64,000 nt of DNA from Arthrobacter citreus (GTDB taxonomy: Bacteria > Bacillota > Bacilli > Bacillales > Bacillaceae_G): positions 124,001 through 188,000 of the forward strand of contig CP053688.1 in assembly GCA_013200995.1 (NCBI GenBank). Reading direction: 5' to 3'. Below are positions 16,757-26,596 of the stretch, one piece after another. A model generated the notes under the pieces. That model did no database searches, was not told the DNA's origin, and saw only the letters and a list, made by a program, of their open reading frames with translations. Within the stretch, counting starts at the first letter, position 1. Each line of letters opens with the position of its first letter. Made by a program: the position numbers and the translations under genes.

Positions 16757-19696
16757 GTGGAAAATAACATGGTTACAATCACGATTAACGGGAAAGAAAT
16801 AATTGCCGAGCAAGGTTCAACAATCTTACAAATCATCAATAAAAATGAAATGAGTCATCCGCAAATTTGTTATGTTCCTGAAGTCGATCCAATTCAAACT
16901 TGTGATACTTGTATTGTTGAAATTAATGGAGAGCTAAAACGTTCATGTTCAACTGTAGCAATGAGTGGGATGAATATTCAATTGTCTTCACCAAAAGCTA
17001 AGGAAGCTCAAACTGAAGCAATGGATCGTTTATTAGAAAATCATTTACTATATTGCACTGTTTGTGATAATAACAACGGTAATTGTAAGCTGCATAATAC
17101 AGTAGAGGAAATGGGTATTGAGCATCAAAAGTATCCTTATCAACCAAAGGTTGCTTCTTGTGAAGTAGATTTAACACATCCATTTTATCGATATGATCCA
17201 AACCAATGTATTGCTTGTGGTCAGTGCGTGGAAGTATGTCAAAATCTTCAGGTAAATGAGACATTGTCAATTGATTGGGAGGCTGAGCGTCCTCGTGTCA
17301 TTTGGGATAAAGGTGTTTCAATTAATGATTCTTCATGTGTTAGTTGCGGACAATGTGTAACGATTTGTCCTTGTAATGCATTAATGGAAAAATCTATGCT
17401 TGGTGAAGCTGGTTTTATGACGAGCTTAAACGAAGAATTACTAGATCCGATGATTGATTTAGTAAAAAAAGTAGAACCAGGATATAGTGGTATTTTCGCG
17501 GTTTCAGAGGTTGAGGCAGCAATGCGCGAAACTCGTACGGAAAAGACAAAAACAGTTTGTACTTTCTGTGGTGTTGGATGTACTTTTGAGGTTTGGACGA
17601 AGGATCGTAAAATCTTAAAAATTCAACCAAGCTCTGATGCACCAGTAAATGCAATTTCGACTTGCGTAAAAGGTAAATTTGGTTGGGATTTCGTTAATTC
17701 GGAAGAACGAATTACAAAACCATTAATTCGAAAAAATGGTGTATTTGTTGAAGCGAGCTGGAATGAAGCACTTGATTTAGTTGCAAGTAAACTTGGTTCA
17801 ATTAAACAAGAATATGGTAAAGGCTCTGTTGGTTTTATTTCATCTTCAAAAATTACAAATGAAGAAAACTATTTAATTCAAAAGCTAGCACGACAAGTGT
17901 TCGAAACGAATAATGTTGATAATTGCTCACGTTATTGCCAATCACCAGCGACAGATGGATTATTCCGTACAGTTGGGATGGGTGGAGATGCAGGTACGAT
18001 TAAGGATATCGCAAAAGCTGGACTAGTTATTATTGTCGGAGCAAACCCAGCGGAAGGTCATCCTGTCCTTGCGACAAGAGTTAAGCGAGCTCATAAACTA
18101 CATGGGCAAAAACTGATTGTTGCAGATCTTCGTAAAAATGAAATGGCCGAGCGTTCTGACATTTTTATTAGACCGAAACAAGGTACAGACCAAGTATGGC
18201 TGATGGCTGTAACAAAATATATTATTGACCAAGGCTGGCATGACTTAAAGTTTATTTATGAGAATGTTCACTTCTTTGAAGATTTTAAAGTCGTTCTTGA
18301 GAAATATACTCTTGAATATGCCAAGAGCGTGACTGGCATTTCAAAGGAAACTCTAATTCAAATAGCTGAGATGGTTCATGAAGCTGATGGAACTTGTATT
18401 TTATGGGGAATGGGTGTTACACAAAATACTGGTGGCTCAGATACATCTGCTGCAATTTCGAACTTATTGCTTGCTACAGGAAACTATCGACGTCCAGGTG
18501 CAGGTGCTTATCCGTTACGAGGTCACAATAATGTACAAGGAGCATGTGATATGGGTACTCTTCCTGGTTGGCTTCCAGGCTATCAACATGTTACTGATGA
18601 CACTGCACGTAAAAAGTTTGAAAAAGCATGGGGCGTTGAAATCGCTGGCAAACCAGGTCTTGATAATATCCAAATGCTTCAATCAATTGAAAAAGGCGTT
18701 ATGAAAGCTATGTATTTAGTTGGTGAGGATATGGCGCTTGTTGATTGTAATGCAAATCATATTGATGGAGTTTTATCGGAACTAGACTTCTTCGTTGTTC
18801 AAGATCTTTTCTTCTCGAAAACAGCGCAATATGCAGATGTTATTTTACCTGCTGCGCCATCACTTGAAAAAGATGGAACATTTACAAATACTGAACGTCG
18901 AGTACAAAGATTATATCAAGCATTACCTACTCTAGGAGAATCAAAAGCTGACTGGTGGATTGTTCAAGAAATTGCGAACCGTTTAGGTGCAAATTGGAGC
19001 TACAAGCATCCAGGCGATATCTTTAGTGAAATGGCAAGTTTAGCTCCACTTTTCTCACAAGCTAGTTATGAAGTGATAGAAGGCTGGGATAGCTTCCTTT
19101 GGGGAAGTTTAGACGGAGCAAGTACAGAACTTCTTTATGAAGATGGTTTTAATTTCCCAGATAAAAAAGCTAGATTTGCTTTAGCCGATTGGATGGAGCC
19201 CGTTGAGTTTCCGGAAGAGTTTGACCTATTAATTAATAATGGCCGTATGCTTGAGCATTTCCATGAAGGAAATATGACGAATAAATCATATGGTATTCAA
19301 TTAAAAGTACCTGAGATTTTTGTGGAGGTGTCACCTGAGCTTGCCAATGAACGAGGAATTAAAGATGGCTCATTAGTTCGTTTAGTATCCCCGTATGGGG
19401 CATTGAAATTGCCTGCACTAGTAACGGATCGAGTTCAAAAAAATGAGTTGTTCTTACCGATGAATTCAACTAACAAGGAATCTGCTATTAATTTCTTAAC
19501 AGGACCAGCGGCCGATCACCGTACAAATACGCCGGCTTATAAGCAAACGAGAGTACGTATGGAAGTACTACGTGTAGAAGGTAATAGTCCAATGCCAAAA
19601 TCGAACCCGCGTAATAAAAAACGAAATCCTCAAAATGGGGTTGAAGTAAAACGTAAATGGGAGCGAGAAGGATACGTCCACTTAACGACAAAATAA
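16757..19696 (+). CDS. fdhA: Formate dehydrogenase, molybdopterin-containing catalytic subunit
   Basis: This is a cytosolic molybdenum enzyme expected to oxidise formate to CO2. The start is GTG at 16757, six bases after GGGGAGG. Domain order: a 2Fe-2S ferredoxin-like N-terminus (CYVPEVDPIQTCDTC), a Cys-rich His-Cys segment, two 4Fe-4S motifs (CIACGQCVEVC, CVSCGQCVTICPC), the bis-MGD domain opening with CTFCGVGC, a molybdenum ligand in RYCQSPAT (Cys394, so not a selenoprotein), and the C-terminal dinucleotide-binding domain (HFHEGNMTNKS to LFLPMNS). Length is 979 residues, similar to Bacillus YjgC/YrhE. A DUF1641 gene, fdhD and the cofactor genes follow. Confidence 0.95.
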   Translation: MENNMVTITINGKEIIAEQGSTILQIINKNEMSHPQICYVPEVDPIQTCDTCIVEINGELKRSCSTVAMSGMNIQLSSPKAKEAQTEAMDRLLENHLLYCTVCDNNNGNCKLHNTVEEMGIEHQKYPYQPKVASCEVDLTHPFYRYDPNQCIACGQCVEVCQNLQVNETLSIDWEAERPRVIWDKGVSINDSSCVSCGQCVTICPCNALMEKSMLGEAGFMTSLNEELLDPMIDLVKKVEPGYSGIFAVSEVEAAMRETRTEKTKTVCTFCGVGCTFEVWTKDRKILKIQPSSDAPVNAISTCVKGKFGWDFVNSEERITKPLIRKNGVFVEASWNEALDLVASKLGSIKQEYGKGSVGFISSSKITNEENYLIQKLARQVFETNNVDNCSRYCQSPATDGLFRTVGMGGDAGTIKDIAKAGLVIIVGANPAEGHPVLATRVKRAHKLHGQKLIVADLRKNEMAERSDIFIRPKQGTDQVWLMAVTKYIIDQGWHDLKFIYENVHFFEDFKVVLEKYTLEYAKSVTGISKETLIQIAEMVHEADGTCILWGMGVTQNTGGSDTSAAISNLLLATGNYRRPGAGAYPLRGHNNVQGACDMGTLPGWLPGYQHVTDDTARKKFEKAWGVEIAGKPGLDNIQMLQSIEKGVMKAMYLVGEDMALVDCNANHIDGVLSELDFFVVQDLFFSKTAQYADVILPAAPSLEKDGTFTNTERRVQRLYQALPTLGESKADWWIVQEIANRLGANWSYKHPGDIFSEMASLAPLFSQASYEVIEGWDSFLWGSLDGASTELLYEDGFNFPDKKARFALADWMEPVEFPEEFDLLINNGRMLEHFHEGNMTNKSYGIQLKVPEIFVEVSPELANERGIKDGSLVRLVSPYGALKLPALVTDRVQKNELFLPMNSTNKESAINFLTGPAADHRTNTPAYKQTRVRMEVLRVEGNSPMPKSNPRNKKRNPQNGVEVKRKWEREGYVHLTTK

Positions 19697-19708
19697 AGGG
19701 GAATTAAC

Positions 19709-20188
19709 ATGGCAAAGCCAATCACGACAATTCAAAAGTACGTACCGACGAAAGAAGAGCAAAAAGAGCAGAAGCTAGAGGATTTGAAGAATTTATTAGC
19801 AGAAAATGAAGATGCGTTAAATAAAATTATGAGCTTAGTTTCTGATTTAAATGATACTGGTGTGCTTGAAGCTGCGAATTCTATGCTTCAGTCTAAAGAG
19901 AAAATTGCTAAAATTGCTTTAGGACAAATGAACCGTGAGCCGGTAACCAATATAATCAATAACCTAATGGGTGCTGCAGGTGCACTTTCAAGTGTTGACC
20001 CTGAGGTAACCACAAAGTTAATCAATTCTGTCTCAAAAGGAATTGATGAAGGGAATAAACATCTTGAAAAGGATGATAAAATAGGCATTCTTGATTTAGT
20101 AAAAGTTTTGAAAGACCCTGATGTAAATCGAGCAGTTGGTTTCGGTATTAATTTTCTAAAAGGTATGGGAAAAGGTCTAAAAGAATAG
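19709..20188 (+). CDS. DUF1641 protein linked to formate dehydrogenase
   Basis: This 159-residue helical protein starts 12 bases after fdhA with GGGGAA as ribosome binding site, so the two are co-transcribed. The N-terminus carries charged coiled-coil residues (TKEEQKEQKLEDLKNLL). The core GVLEAANSMLQSKEKIAKIA and the end KDPDVNRAVGFGINFLKGMG are characteristic of DUF1641 (B. subtilis YrhD and YjgD). In Bacillus these proteins regularly accompany FdhA-type dehydrogenases. A role as small subunit or electron-transfer partner is likely but unproven. Confidence 0.9.
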   Translation: MAKPITTIQKYVPTKEEQKEQKLEDLKNLLAENEDALNKIMSLVSDLNDTGVLEAANSMLQSKEKIAKIALGQMNREPVTNIINNLMGAAGALSSVDPEVTTKLINSVSKGIDEGNKHLEKDDKIGILDLVKVLKDPDVNRAVGFGINFLKGMGKGLKE

Positions 20189-20231
20189 TAGAAAAAACAA
20201 TTCATTGTATTTAATAGAAAAGAGTTTAATA

Positions 20232-20280
20232 ATAAGAGATGAGCCTTTTAATAGAGGTTCATCTCTTATGAATATTTTTG
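20232..20280 (+). terminator. Terminator of the fdhA-DUF1641 operon
   Basis: ATAAGAGATGAGCC pairs with GGTTCATCTCTTAT (one G-T pair) around a 10-base loop, followed by a moderate T run. It separates fdhA-DUF1641 from fdhD. Confidence 0.75.
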
Positions 20281-20314
20281 AAAAACAAATAGTTAAAGAA
20301 GGGAATCTAAAACG

Positions 20315-21112
20315 ATGCTACCAAATGAAGTGAGAAGAAAAATTCTCCGCTTTGAAAATGGTGAAACAAACTATATAGAAGACAGCGTTGTCACAGAATA
20401 TCCCGTCACGATTAAAATTAATGGACAAGAATTTGCTACGATGGTCAGTACTCCTGAATATATTGAAGATATGGTCGTAGGTTTTCTGGCATCTGAAGGA
20501 ATTATCCGGAAATATGAGGATATTGAAGACATATGGTTCCAAGAAAAAGAAGGCTTTGTTCATATTAAAACAAAGAATATTAATCCATATTATAAAGAGA
20601 TTCAAAGTAAAAGATATATCACATCATGCTGTGGGATGAGTAGACAAGGCTTTGTTTTTGTAAATGACGCATTGACAGCAAAAAAAATGAAAGAAGTGAA
20701 TGTTGAGCTATCATTTCAAGATTGTTTTCGTTTAATGAATGAGATGCAACAATCAGCTCTTTTGTTTCAAAATACAGGTGGAGTCCACAACGCTGCTTTA
20801 TGTGATTTAAATGGATTTGTTTTGAATAGAATGGATATTGGGAGACATAATGCATTAGATAAAATCTATGGTTATTGTCTTAAAAATAAGATTAGTATTT
20901 CAGATAAAATTATTGTGTTTAGTGGACGTTTATCTTCTGAAATTTTACTAAAAGTAGCTAAAATTGGTTGTGAGGTAATACTGACTAAATCTGCTCCAAC
21001 TGAATTAGCACTTCAATTAGCTGAAGAATTAGGAATTACGACAGTTGGATTTATTCGAAATAAATCTTTAAATGTATACACACATTCAAATAGAATTGTA
21101 AATGATAAATAA
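20315..21112 (+). CDS. fdhD: Formate dehydrogenase accessory sulfurtransferase FdhD
   Basis: FdhD carries sulfur from a cysteine desulfurase to the molybdenum cofactor and is needed for active formate dehydrogenase. The 265 residues include the conserved active-site region ITSCCGMSRQGF (paired cysteines about residue 105-106), the GGVHNAALC motif and DIGRHNALDKIYGYCL. The C-terminal end is ILTKSAPTELALQLAEELGI. The position behind fdhA and before moaA supports the assignment. The start ATG follows GAAGGGAA at suitable spacing. Confidence 0.94.
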   Translation: MLPNEVRRKILRFENGETNYIEDSVVTEYPVTIKINGQEFATMVSTPEYIEDMVVGFLASEGIIRKYEDIEDIWFQEKEGFVHIKTKNINPYYKEIQSKRYITSCCGMSRQGFVFVNDALTAKKMKEVNVELSFQDCFRLMNEMQQSALLFQNTGGVHNAALCDLNGFVLNRMDIGRHNALDKIYGYCLKNKISISDKIIVFSGRLSSEILLKVAKIGCEVILTKSAPTELALQLAEELGITTVGFIRNKSLNVYTHSNRIVNDK

Positions 21113-21149
21113 ATCATAATGAATTAGAACGATAAGTGAGGCAATGGTT

Positions 21150-22163
21150 ATGAAAAATGTTGCATTGGATAAACACCAACGACCTTTACAGGATTTACGT
21201 ATATCTGTTACCGATCGCTGCAATTTTCGTTGCCGTTATTGTATGCCTGAAGAAATTTTTGGTCCGGACTATGCTTTTTTATCACAAGATAAAATACTAT
21301 CCTTTGATGAAATTGAAAGATTAACGCGTATTTTTGTATCTTTAGGCGTTAGAAAAATAAGAATTACCGGTGGTGAACCTTTATTACGGAAAGGTTTACC
21401 TATATTAATTGAGCGATTAAATAAGATCGATGGTGTTGAAGATATTGCTTTAACAACAAATGGTACTTTACTTAAAAAGTTCGCAAAAGAGTTATATGAA
21501 GCGGGTTTAAAAAGAGTTACTGTCAGCATCGATTCACTAGATCAAGAACGATTCTCTTATATGAGTGGTAAACGTGGAAATGTAAAATCGGTTCTTGAAG
21601 GAATTCAAGCAGCTGCTGATATTGGCATGAAAGTCAAAATCAATATGGTAGTTCAAAAAGGTAAGAATGAACAAGATATTATCCCGATGGCACAGTATTT
21701 TAAAGAGAAAAAACATATTCTTCGATTTATTGAATATATGGATGTTGGAAACTATAACGGCTGGAAGCTCGATGAAGTCATATCCAAAAAAACGATCATA
21801 GACATGATCCATGAAATCATGCCTTTAGAATTGACTGAAGCTAATTATGTAGGTGAGGTTGCAAATCGATATCGATATAAAGATAGTGATGATGAAATTG
21901 GCATTATTTCATCAGTTACCGATTCATTTTGTTCAACTTGTACAAGAGCACGTATTTCTGCGGAAGGAAAATTATATACTTGCTTATTTGCTACTAAAGG
22001 ATATGATTTGAGAGAATTGGTAAGGTCTGATCAAGATGATGAGCAAATAAAAGAATCAATTCTTTCGATATGGAGCAATCGAACTGATCGCTATTCGGAT
22101 GAGCGGTTAAGTAATACAAAAAAACCATCAAATAAAATTGAAATGTCACATATAGGCGGTTAA
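21150..22163 (+). CDS. moaA: GTP 3',8-cyclase MoaA
   Basis: MoaA is the radical-SAM enzyme that starts molybdopterin synthesis by converting GTP to 3',8-cyclo-GTP. The radical-SAM cluster motif is CNFRCRYC (about residues 22-29), and GGEPLLRKG follows. The second cluster is in [19 protein letters not shown]. The protein ends in Gly-Gly, which matters for activity in this family. The start at 21150 is preferred over ATG 21144 because AGTGAGG lies 8 bases before the former and only 2 before the latter. Length is 337 residues. Terminator 22266 follows. Confidence 0.96.
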   Translation: MKNVALDKHQRPLQDLRISVTDRCNFRCRYCMPEEIFGPDYAFLSQDKILSFDEIERLTRIFVSLGVRKIRITGGEPLLRKGLPILIERLNKIDGVEDIALTTNGTLLKKFAKELYEAGLKRVTVSIDSLDQERFSYMSGKRGNVKSVLEGIQAAADIGMKVKINMVVQKGKNEQDIIPMAQYFKEKKHILRFIEYMDVGNYNGWKLDEVISKKTIIDMIHEIMPLELTEANYVGEVANRYRYKDSDDEIGIISSVTDSFCSTCTRARISAEGKLYTCLFATKGYDLRELVRSDQDDEQIKESILSIWSNRTDRYSDERLSNTKKPSNKIEMSHIGG

Positions 22164-22265
22164 TTTAAAACGATGGGGTTTGGAGTTTATGCAATTTTTT
22201 GTATAACACTCTTTCCAATAATGTAAAGTGATGATTGGTATCTCTGCTAGTTAAGCAGGGAAATT

Positions 22266-22320
22266 AAGCAGCATTCAGAACTCCTTATATGATGAGGATT
22301 TCTTAATGCTGCTTTTATTT
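22266..22320 (+). terminator. Terminator after moaA
   Basis: A long imperfect stem: AAGCAGCATT, AGAA and TCCT pair with AGGA, TTCT and AATGCTGCTT around a 9-base loop, then TTTATTT. It lies about 50 bases before moeB, so moeB probably has its own promoter or depends on readthrough. Confidence 0.8.
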
Positions 22321-22372
22321 AAAGGTAGGAAACAACTTATTCCTAGACCAAGTTTTTGAGTGGAGGATCTTT

Positions 22373-23389
22373 ATGACAGAACGTTATTCGCGTCAGCAAC
22401 TTTTTACTCCTATTGGTGAAAAGGGACAAGAATTGATTAGAAAAAAACATGTTTTAATCGTTGGAGCAGGTGCGTTAGGAAGTGCTAGCGCTGAGGCACT
22501 TGTTAGAGCCGGAATTGGAAAACTAACTTTAATAGATCGAGATTATGTTGAAATAAGTAATTTGCAGAGGCAACAACTTTATACAGAAGAAGATGCATTT
22601 GAAAAACTACCGAAAGTAATCGCGGCTAAACAACGTCTACATAAAATTAATGCAGAAGTGAGCATCAATGCACTAGTAATGGATGCTACTTCAGAAAATA
22701 TGGACATTCTTCTAAAAGATATCGATGTGATGATTGATGCAACAGATAATTTTGATATTCGATTTATCATAAATGATTTATCTCAGAAGTATGAAATTCC
22801 ATGGGTATATGGTTCTTGTGTTGGCAGTTTAGGTATGTGTTGCACAATTCTGCCTAGTAAAACGCCTTGTTTAAACTGTATATTAAAGGGTGTACCTGTA
22901 CCTGGTGCGACATGTGATACAGCTGGAATTATTAGTCCAGCTGTTCAATTAGTATCAGCATTTCAAGTTGCGGAAGCATTGAAAATATTAGTTGAGGATT
23001 ATTCCGCAGTCAATCCAAAATTCCTTATATTTGATTTATGGAATAATCAACATTTTTCATTTAAAGTAACAAAATTGAAGTCAGATGAGTGCCCTTCATG
23101 TGGATTGAATAAGACATATCCTTATTTATCATTTGAAAATCAAACGAAAACAAGTACACTTTGTGGACGAAATACGGTCCAAATCAGACCATCAATGACG
23201 AAAAATTATGATTTTAATGAACTAGAACATCAATTAAAACAACACGGAAAAGTTGAACGAAATCCTTATTTGATCTCTTGCCAGTTAGAAGATTATCGTT
23301 TTGTCATTTTTCTAGATGGAAGGGTTTTCGTTCATGGCACAAATAATATACAAGAAGCTAAGAAACTATATTATCGTTTATTAGGTTAA
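22373..23389 (+). CDS. moeB: MoeB-type adenylyltransferase (ThiF family)
   Basis: This is an E1-like enzyme that should adenylate the C-terminal Gly of MoaD so that it can be thiocarboxylated. The ATP site is VLIVGAGALGSASAEALVRAG (split: VLIVGAGALGS and ASAEALVRAG), with DRDYVEISNLQRQ and the DATDNFDIR motif. Zinc ligands are CLNC and CPSC. The catalytic Cys lies in GATCDTAGI. The tail (about 250-338) is a short accessory region, not a full rhodanese domain. A ThiF role cannot be excluded, but the setting between moaA and moeA favours MoeB. Confidence 0.9.
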   Translation: MTERYSRQQLFTPIGEKGQELIRKKHVLIVGAGALGSASAEALVRAGIGKLTLIDRDYVEISNLQRQQLYTEEDAFEKLPKVIAAKQRLHKINAEVSINALVMDATSENMDILLKDIDVMIDATDNFDIRFIINDLSQKYEIPWVYGSCVGSLGMCCTILPSKTPCLNCILKGVPVPGATCDTAGIISPAVQLVSAFQVAEALKILVEDYSAVNPKFLIFDLWNNQHFSFKVTKLKSDECPSCGLNKTYPYLSFENQTKTSTLCGRNTVQIRPSMTKNYDFNELEHQLKQHGKVERNPYLISCQLEDYRFVIFLDGRVFVHGTNNIQEAKKLYYRLLG

Positions 23390-23410
23390 TAAAAGAGGGG
23401 TTTGAGATGA

Positions 23411-24700
23411 ATGGTTGAAAAAAGAATACCACTACCGGTAGCAGAAGCAGTTCGTAAAGTGATGGAGTTTGCTGTACACGGATCACAGGAAATGGTTTCA
23501 ATTGATTTAGCGTATGGTCGAGTATTGGCTGATGACTTAAAAGCTGATCAAGATATACCTGCTTTCGACCGTTCTCCATATGATGGTTTTGCAATTAGAG
23601 CAGAAGATACAATTCATACAAATAATGAAAATCCTACAGTTTTTGAAGTAGTAGGAGAAATTGGGGCTGGCTCAGTTTTCCAAAATAAAGTAGAACCATT
23701 CCAAGCTGTGCGTATTATGACTGGGGCACAAATACCTCAAGGTTGTTCAGCAGTTGTCATGCTTGAATTGGTGAAAGAGATGAAAACGGAAGATAAATCA
23801 TTTATTGAAATTAAACGTTCATTTCCAAAGGGCGATAATATTTCTTTTCAAGGTGAGGAAACGTCAAAAGGAGATATTCTTGTCAAAAAAGGCACAGAAA
23901 TCAATCCAGGAACAATCGCATTATTAGCAACATTTGGGTATAGCCAAGTTCCGGTAGCGAAAAAGCCAGTAATCGGAGTAATTGCAACAGGGAGTGAATT
24001 GCTTGATGTAAATGAACCACTTGAACCTGGTAAAATTCGCAATAGTAACTCCTATATGGTTCTCGCTCAAATTCAAAAAGCAGGCGGAATTCCTAAATAT
24101 TTAGGAAAGTTTAGCGATGACTTGGATACTTGCTTTTCTGAAGTGAAAAATGCGTTAGAACAAGTAGACATCTTGATTACTACTGGCGGGGTATCTGTCG
24201 GTGATTATGACTATTTACCAGATATTTATGCTAGATTAGGAGCTACAGTATTATTTAATAAAATTGCTATGCGTCCAGGAAGTGTAACAACTGTCGCACA
24301 TTTAGACAACAAATTATTATTCGGTTTATCAGGAAATCCATCTGCTTGTTTTGTTGGGTTTGAACTATATGTTCGACCGATTATCCAAACGTATTTATTT
24401 AATGAAACACCTCATTTAAAGAGGGTAAGTGCGGTATTAGGAGAAAATTACCCGAAACCGAATCCTTTTACTAGATTTGTAAGAGGGAAAATTGTATACG
24501 ATGAAAGTGGCTTAACCGCAATTCCAGCAGGGTTTGATAAATCTAGCGCAGTATCTTCCTTAGCTAATACAGACGCATTTATCGTTTTACCTGGTGGAAC
24601 TAGAAAATATGAAAAAGGGATGGCAGTGGATTTATTATTATTAGAAGATCCTCAAGGAAGTAAATGGCCTTGGCATGATTTTATTCCTTCATATAAATAA
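23411..24700 (+). CDS. moeA: Molybdopterin molybdotransferase MoeA
   Basis: MoeA inserts molybdate into adenylylated molybdopterin. The 429-residue protein shows the usual order: an N-terminal extended domain (ISLDLAYGRVLA-like SIDLAYGRVLADDLKAD), PAFDRSPYDGFAIR, GEIGAGSVF and RIMTGAQIPQG. The MoCF-binding core follows (GVIATGSELLDV, GKIRNSNSYM, TTGGVSVGDYDYL) with GLSGNPSACFVGF. The C-terminal domain IV ends near GMAVDLLLLEDP. The start ATG overlaps an out-of-frame ATG four bases upstream. The ribosome binding site GAGGGG is at slightly long spacing. Confidence 0.95.
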   Translation: MVEKRIPLPVAEAVRKVMEFAVHGSQEMVSIDLAYGRVLADDLKADQDIPAFDRSPYDGFAIRAEDTIHTNNENPTVFEVVGEIGAGSVFQNKVEPFQAVRIMTGAQIPQGCSAVVMLELVKEMKTEDKSFIEIKRSFPKGDNISFQGEETSKGDILVKKGTEINPGTIALLATFGYSQVPVAKKPVIGVIATGSELLDVNEPLEPGKIRNSNSYMVLAQIQKAGGIPKYLGKFSDDLDTCFSEVKNALEQVDILITTGGVSVGDYDYLPDIYARLGATVLFNKIAMRPGSVTTVAHLDNKLLFGLSGNPSACFVGFELYVRPIIQTYLFNETPHLKRVSAVLGENYPKPNPFTRFVRGKIVYDESGLTAIPAGFDKSSAVSSLANTDAFIVLPGGTRKYEKGMAVDLLLLEDPQGSKWPWHDFIPSYK

Positions 24701-24729
24701 GTAGTCTTTAATATTCTAAGAAAAGTGAA

Positions 24730-25209
24730 GTGGTTTACTTGGAACAATCATTATTTACTATTGTTGATACGCCAATTGTCGTTGAAGAAGTTTCAGATAA
24801 AGTTAAAAGCAGAAATGCCGGGGCGATTACTCTTTTTATCGGTACTGTTAGGGAATTAACAAAAGGTAAAAAGACACTGTCTTTAGAATATCAAGCGTAT
24901 GAATCAATGGCAGTAAAAAAGCTTGCGCAAATTGGTGATGAAATAAAACAAAAATGGCCAGATGCACTCGTTGCGATTACTCATAGAGTGGGTAAATTAA
25001 CGATTAGTGATATTGCAGTTGTTATTGCAGTTTCCTCACCACACCGTAAAGTTGCATATGAAGCAAATGAATATGCAATTGAACGAATCAAACAAATTGT
25101 TCCGATTTGGAAAAAAGAGTTTTGGGAAGATGGTACGATGTGGATTGGTGACCAACTAGAAAACACAGCATACGAAGGTGGAAAACCAAGTACGGAGGAA
25201 TCAAAATGA
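24730..25209 (+). CDS. moaE: Molybdopterin synthase catalytic subunit MoaE
   Basis: MoaE is the large subunit of molybdopterin synthase, which adds two sulfurs to cyclic pyranopterin monophosphate. Conserved parts are the GAITLFIGTVRELTKGK segment, LEYQAYESMA, HRVGKLTISDIAV, SSPHRKVAYEANEYAIERIK and the KKEFWEDGTMWI loop with the catalytic Lys. Start choice is open: GTG at 24730 or TTG at 24739, since the ribosome binding site (AGTGAAGTGG) is poor for both. It overlaps moaD by four bases (ATGA), so the two subunits are translationally coupled. Confidence 0.94.
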   Translation: MVYLEQSLFTIVDTPIVVEEVSDKVKSRNAGAITLFIGTVRELTKGKKTLSLEYQAYESMAVKKLAQIGDEIKQKWPDALVAITHRVGKLTISDIAVVIAVSSPHRKVAYEANEYAIERIKQIVPIWKKEFWEDGTMWIGDQLENTAYEGGKPSTEESK

Positions 25210-25442
25210 TTAAAGTATTATTATTTGCTCATTTACGCGAGAAAGCTGGAACTGATGAATTAACAATTTCAGTTGAAAATGGGATAAAAGTTAAGGCGTT
25301 AAAAGATTTGATGATGAATAAATACGATCTACCACAGCTTAATCAAATTATGACGGCAATAAATGAAGACTTTGTAACAGATGAAGAAATTGTAAGCGAT
25401 GGCGATACTGTAGCGTTTATTCCACCGGTTAGTGGAGGATGA
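25206..25442 (+). CDS. moaD: Molybdopterin synthase sulfur carrier subunit MoaD
   Basis: A 78-residue ubiquitin-fold protein whose C-terminal Gly-Gly (PPVSGG) is adenylated by MoeB and then thiocarboxylated as the sulfur donor. The fold pattern is clear: MIKVLLFAHLREKAGTDEL at the start and INEDFVTDEEIVSDGDTVAF near the end. GGAG lies just inside the end of moaE and the two frames overlap by four bases. Confidence 0.94.
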   Translation: MIKVLLFAHLREKAGTDELTISVENGIKVKALKDLMMNKYDLPQLNQIMTAINEDFVTDEEIVSDGDTVAFIPPVSGG

Positions 25443-25462
25443 AATAGAAAGTTGGTGGAGTT

Positions 25463-25957
25463 TTGCATAAACATAATGAAAAAGCAATTGTTAACATCGC
25501 AGTTTTAACAATTAGTGATACTAGAACTGTTGAGAATGATGAGAGCGGTAAGCTTATAAAATCTTTATTAGAAGAGCAAAATCATATCGTGCATCATTAT
25601 CAAATTATAAAAGACGAAAAAGCATTGATTGATTCGACAGTTAGATCATTGTGTGAAGATGATGAAGTTCAAGTACTGATTCTAACTGGTGGAACAGGTT
25701 TTACAAGAAGAGATGTTACATATGAAGCAATTTCAAAATTACTTGATAAAGAAATGCAAGGATTTGGGGAGCTGTTCCGTTCATTAAGCTATACAGAAAT
25801 CGGACCAAAAGCGATGTTTAGTAGAGCAATTGCTGGTAGTTTTAATGATAAGGCAATCTACGTCATTCCTGGCTCAAAGAACGCAGTGAACCTAGCGATG
25901 ACAAAATTAATTTTACCGACTTGCCAACATTTTGTAGAAGAATTAAATAGACAATGA
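25463..25957 (+). CDS. moaB: MoaB/Mog-type molybdopterin adenylyltransferase
   Basis: MoaB-type proteins bind molybdopterin and, in Firmicutes, are thought to adenylate it before MoeA inserts metal. The 164-residue chain shows VLTISDTRTVENDESGKLI, the LTGGTGFTRRDVTYEAI pterin-binding signature and VIPGSKNAVNLAMTKLILP. The start appears to be TTG at 25463, but GGTGGAG ends only two bases before it, an unusually short spacing. No alternative in-frame ATG is nearby, so initiation is probably inefficient or coupled to moaD. It overlaps mobA by four bases. Confidence 0.92.
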   Translation: MHKHNEKAIVNIAVLTISDTRTVENDESGKLIKSLLEEQNHIVHHYQIIKDEKALIDSTVRSLCEDDEVQVLILTGGTGFTRRDVTYEAISKLLDKEMQGFGELFRSLSYTEIGPKAMFSRAIAGSFNDKAIYVIPGSKNAVNLAMTKLILPTCQHFVEELNRQ

Positions 25958-26529
25958 AAATAGCTGGCGTAGTTTTAGCAGGTGGAAAATCCTCTCGTTA
26001 CGGTAAAGCCAAAATGTTTGAAACGTATAAAAACAAATTTTTATATGAATATAGTGTACAAGCATTAGAAGAAAGTTCGATTTCACCGATCATCATTTCG
26101 ACAAACGAAAAACTAGTTCCGTATTTTAGTAAAAACGATTTAGAGTTTGTTATTGAAGGAGAAACTGAAGAATACCAAGGTCCACTGTATGCAATGTACA
26201 ATGCATTTTCTAAAATACAAAACATTGATTGGTATTTTGTCTTAGCTTGCGACACACCTTTTATTACAGCTGACTTTGTAAAAAAAATGATCGCATTGCT
26301 TAAGGACAGTAACGTTGATGCAATTGTTCCGATTCAATCAGATAAACTTCAACCGTTATTTGCACTTTATCATCGTAATTGCATCGGGAAGATGAAGGGA
26401 ATTTTAGATAAAAACAATCAAAAGCTTCAGGTGCTATTCGATGAGGTTAATGTATTAACAGTACCATTTTCAAAAGATGAACGAATCTTTAAGAATATAA
26501 ATAGGCCTGAGGATTGGCAAAACGGGTAG
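25954..26529 (+). CDS. mobA: Molybdenum cofactor guanylyltransferase MobA
   Basis: MobA attaches GMP to molybdenum cofactor to make the MGD form used by formate dehydrogenase, which matches the bis-MGD enzyme encoded upstream. The nucleotidyltransferase signature is GVVLAGGKSSRYGKAKMF at the N-terminus. Asp residues for metal binding lie in LACDTPFITADFV, and the C-terminus ends with NINRPEDW. The 191-residue length is typical. The frame overlaps moaB by four bases. Confidence 0.93.
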   Translation: MKIAGVVLAGGKSSRYGKAKMFETYKNKFLYEYSVQALEESSISPIIISTNEKLVPYFSKNDLEFVIEGETEEYQGPLYAMYNAFSKIQNIDWYFVLACDTPFITADFVKKMIALLKDSNVDAIVPIQSDKLQPLFALYHRNCIGKMKGILDKNNQKLQVLFDEVNVLTVPFSKDERIFKNINRPEDWQNG

Positions 26530-26596
26530 GAGTAATACTAGATTAGGTTAGTAATTTCTATTCCCTAGTACCTGTTTCGTAAAAGGAGGAAGCATC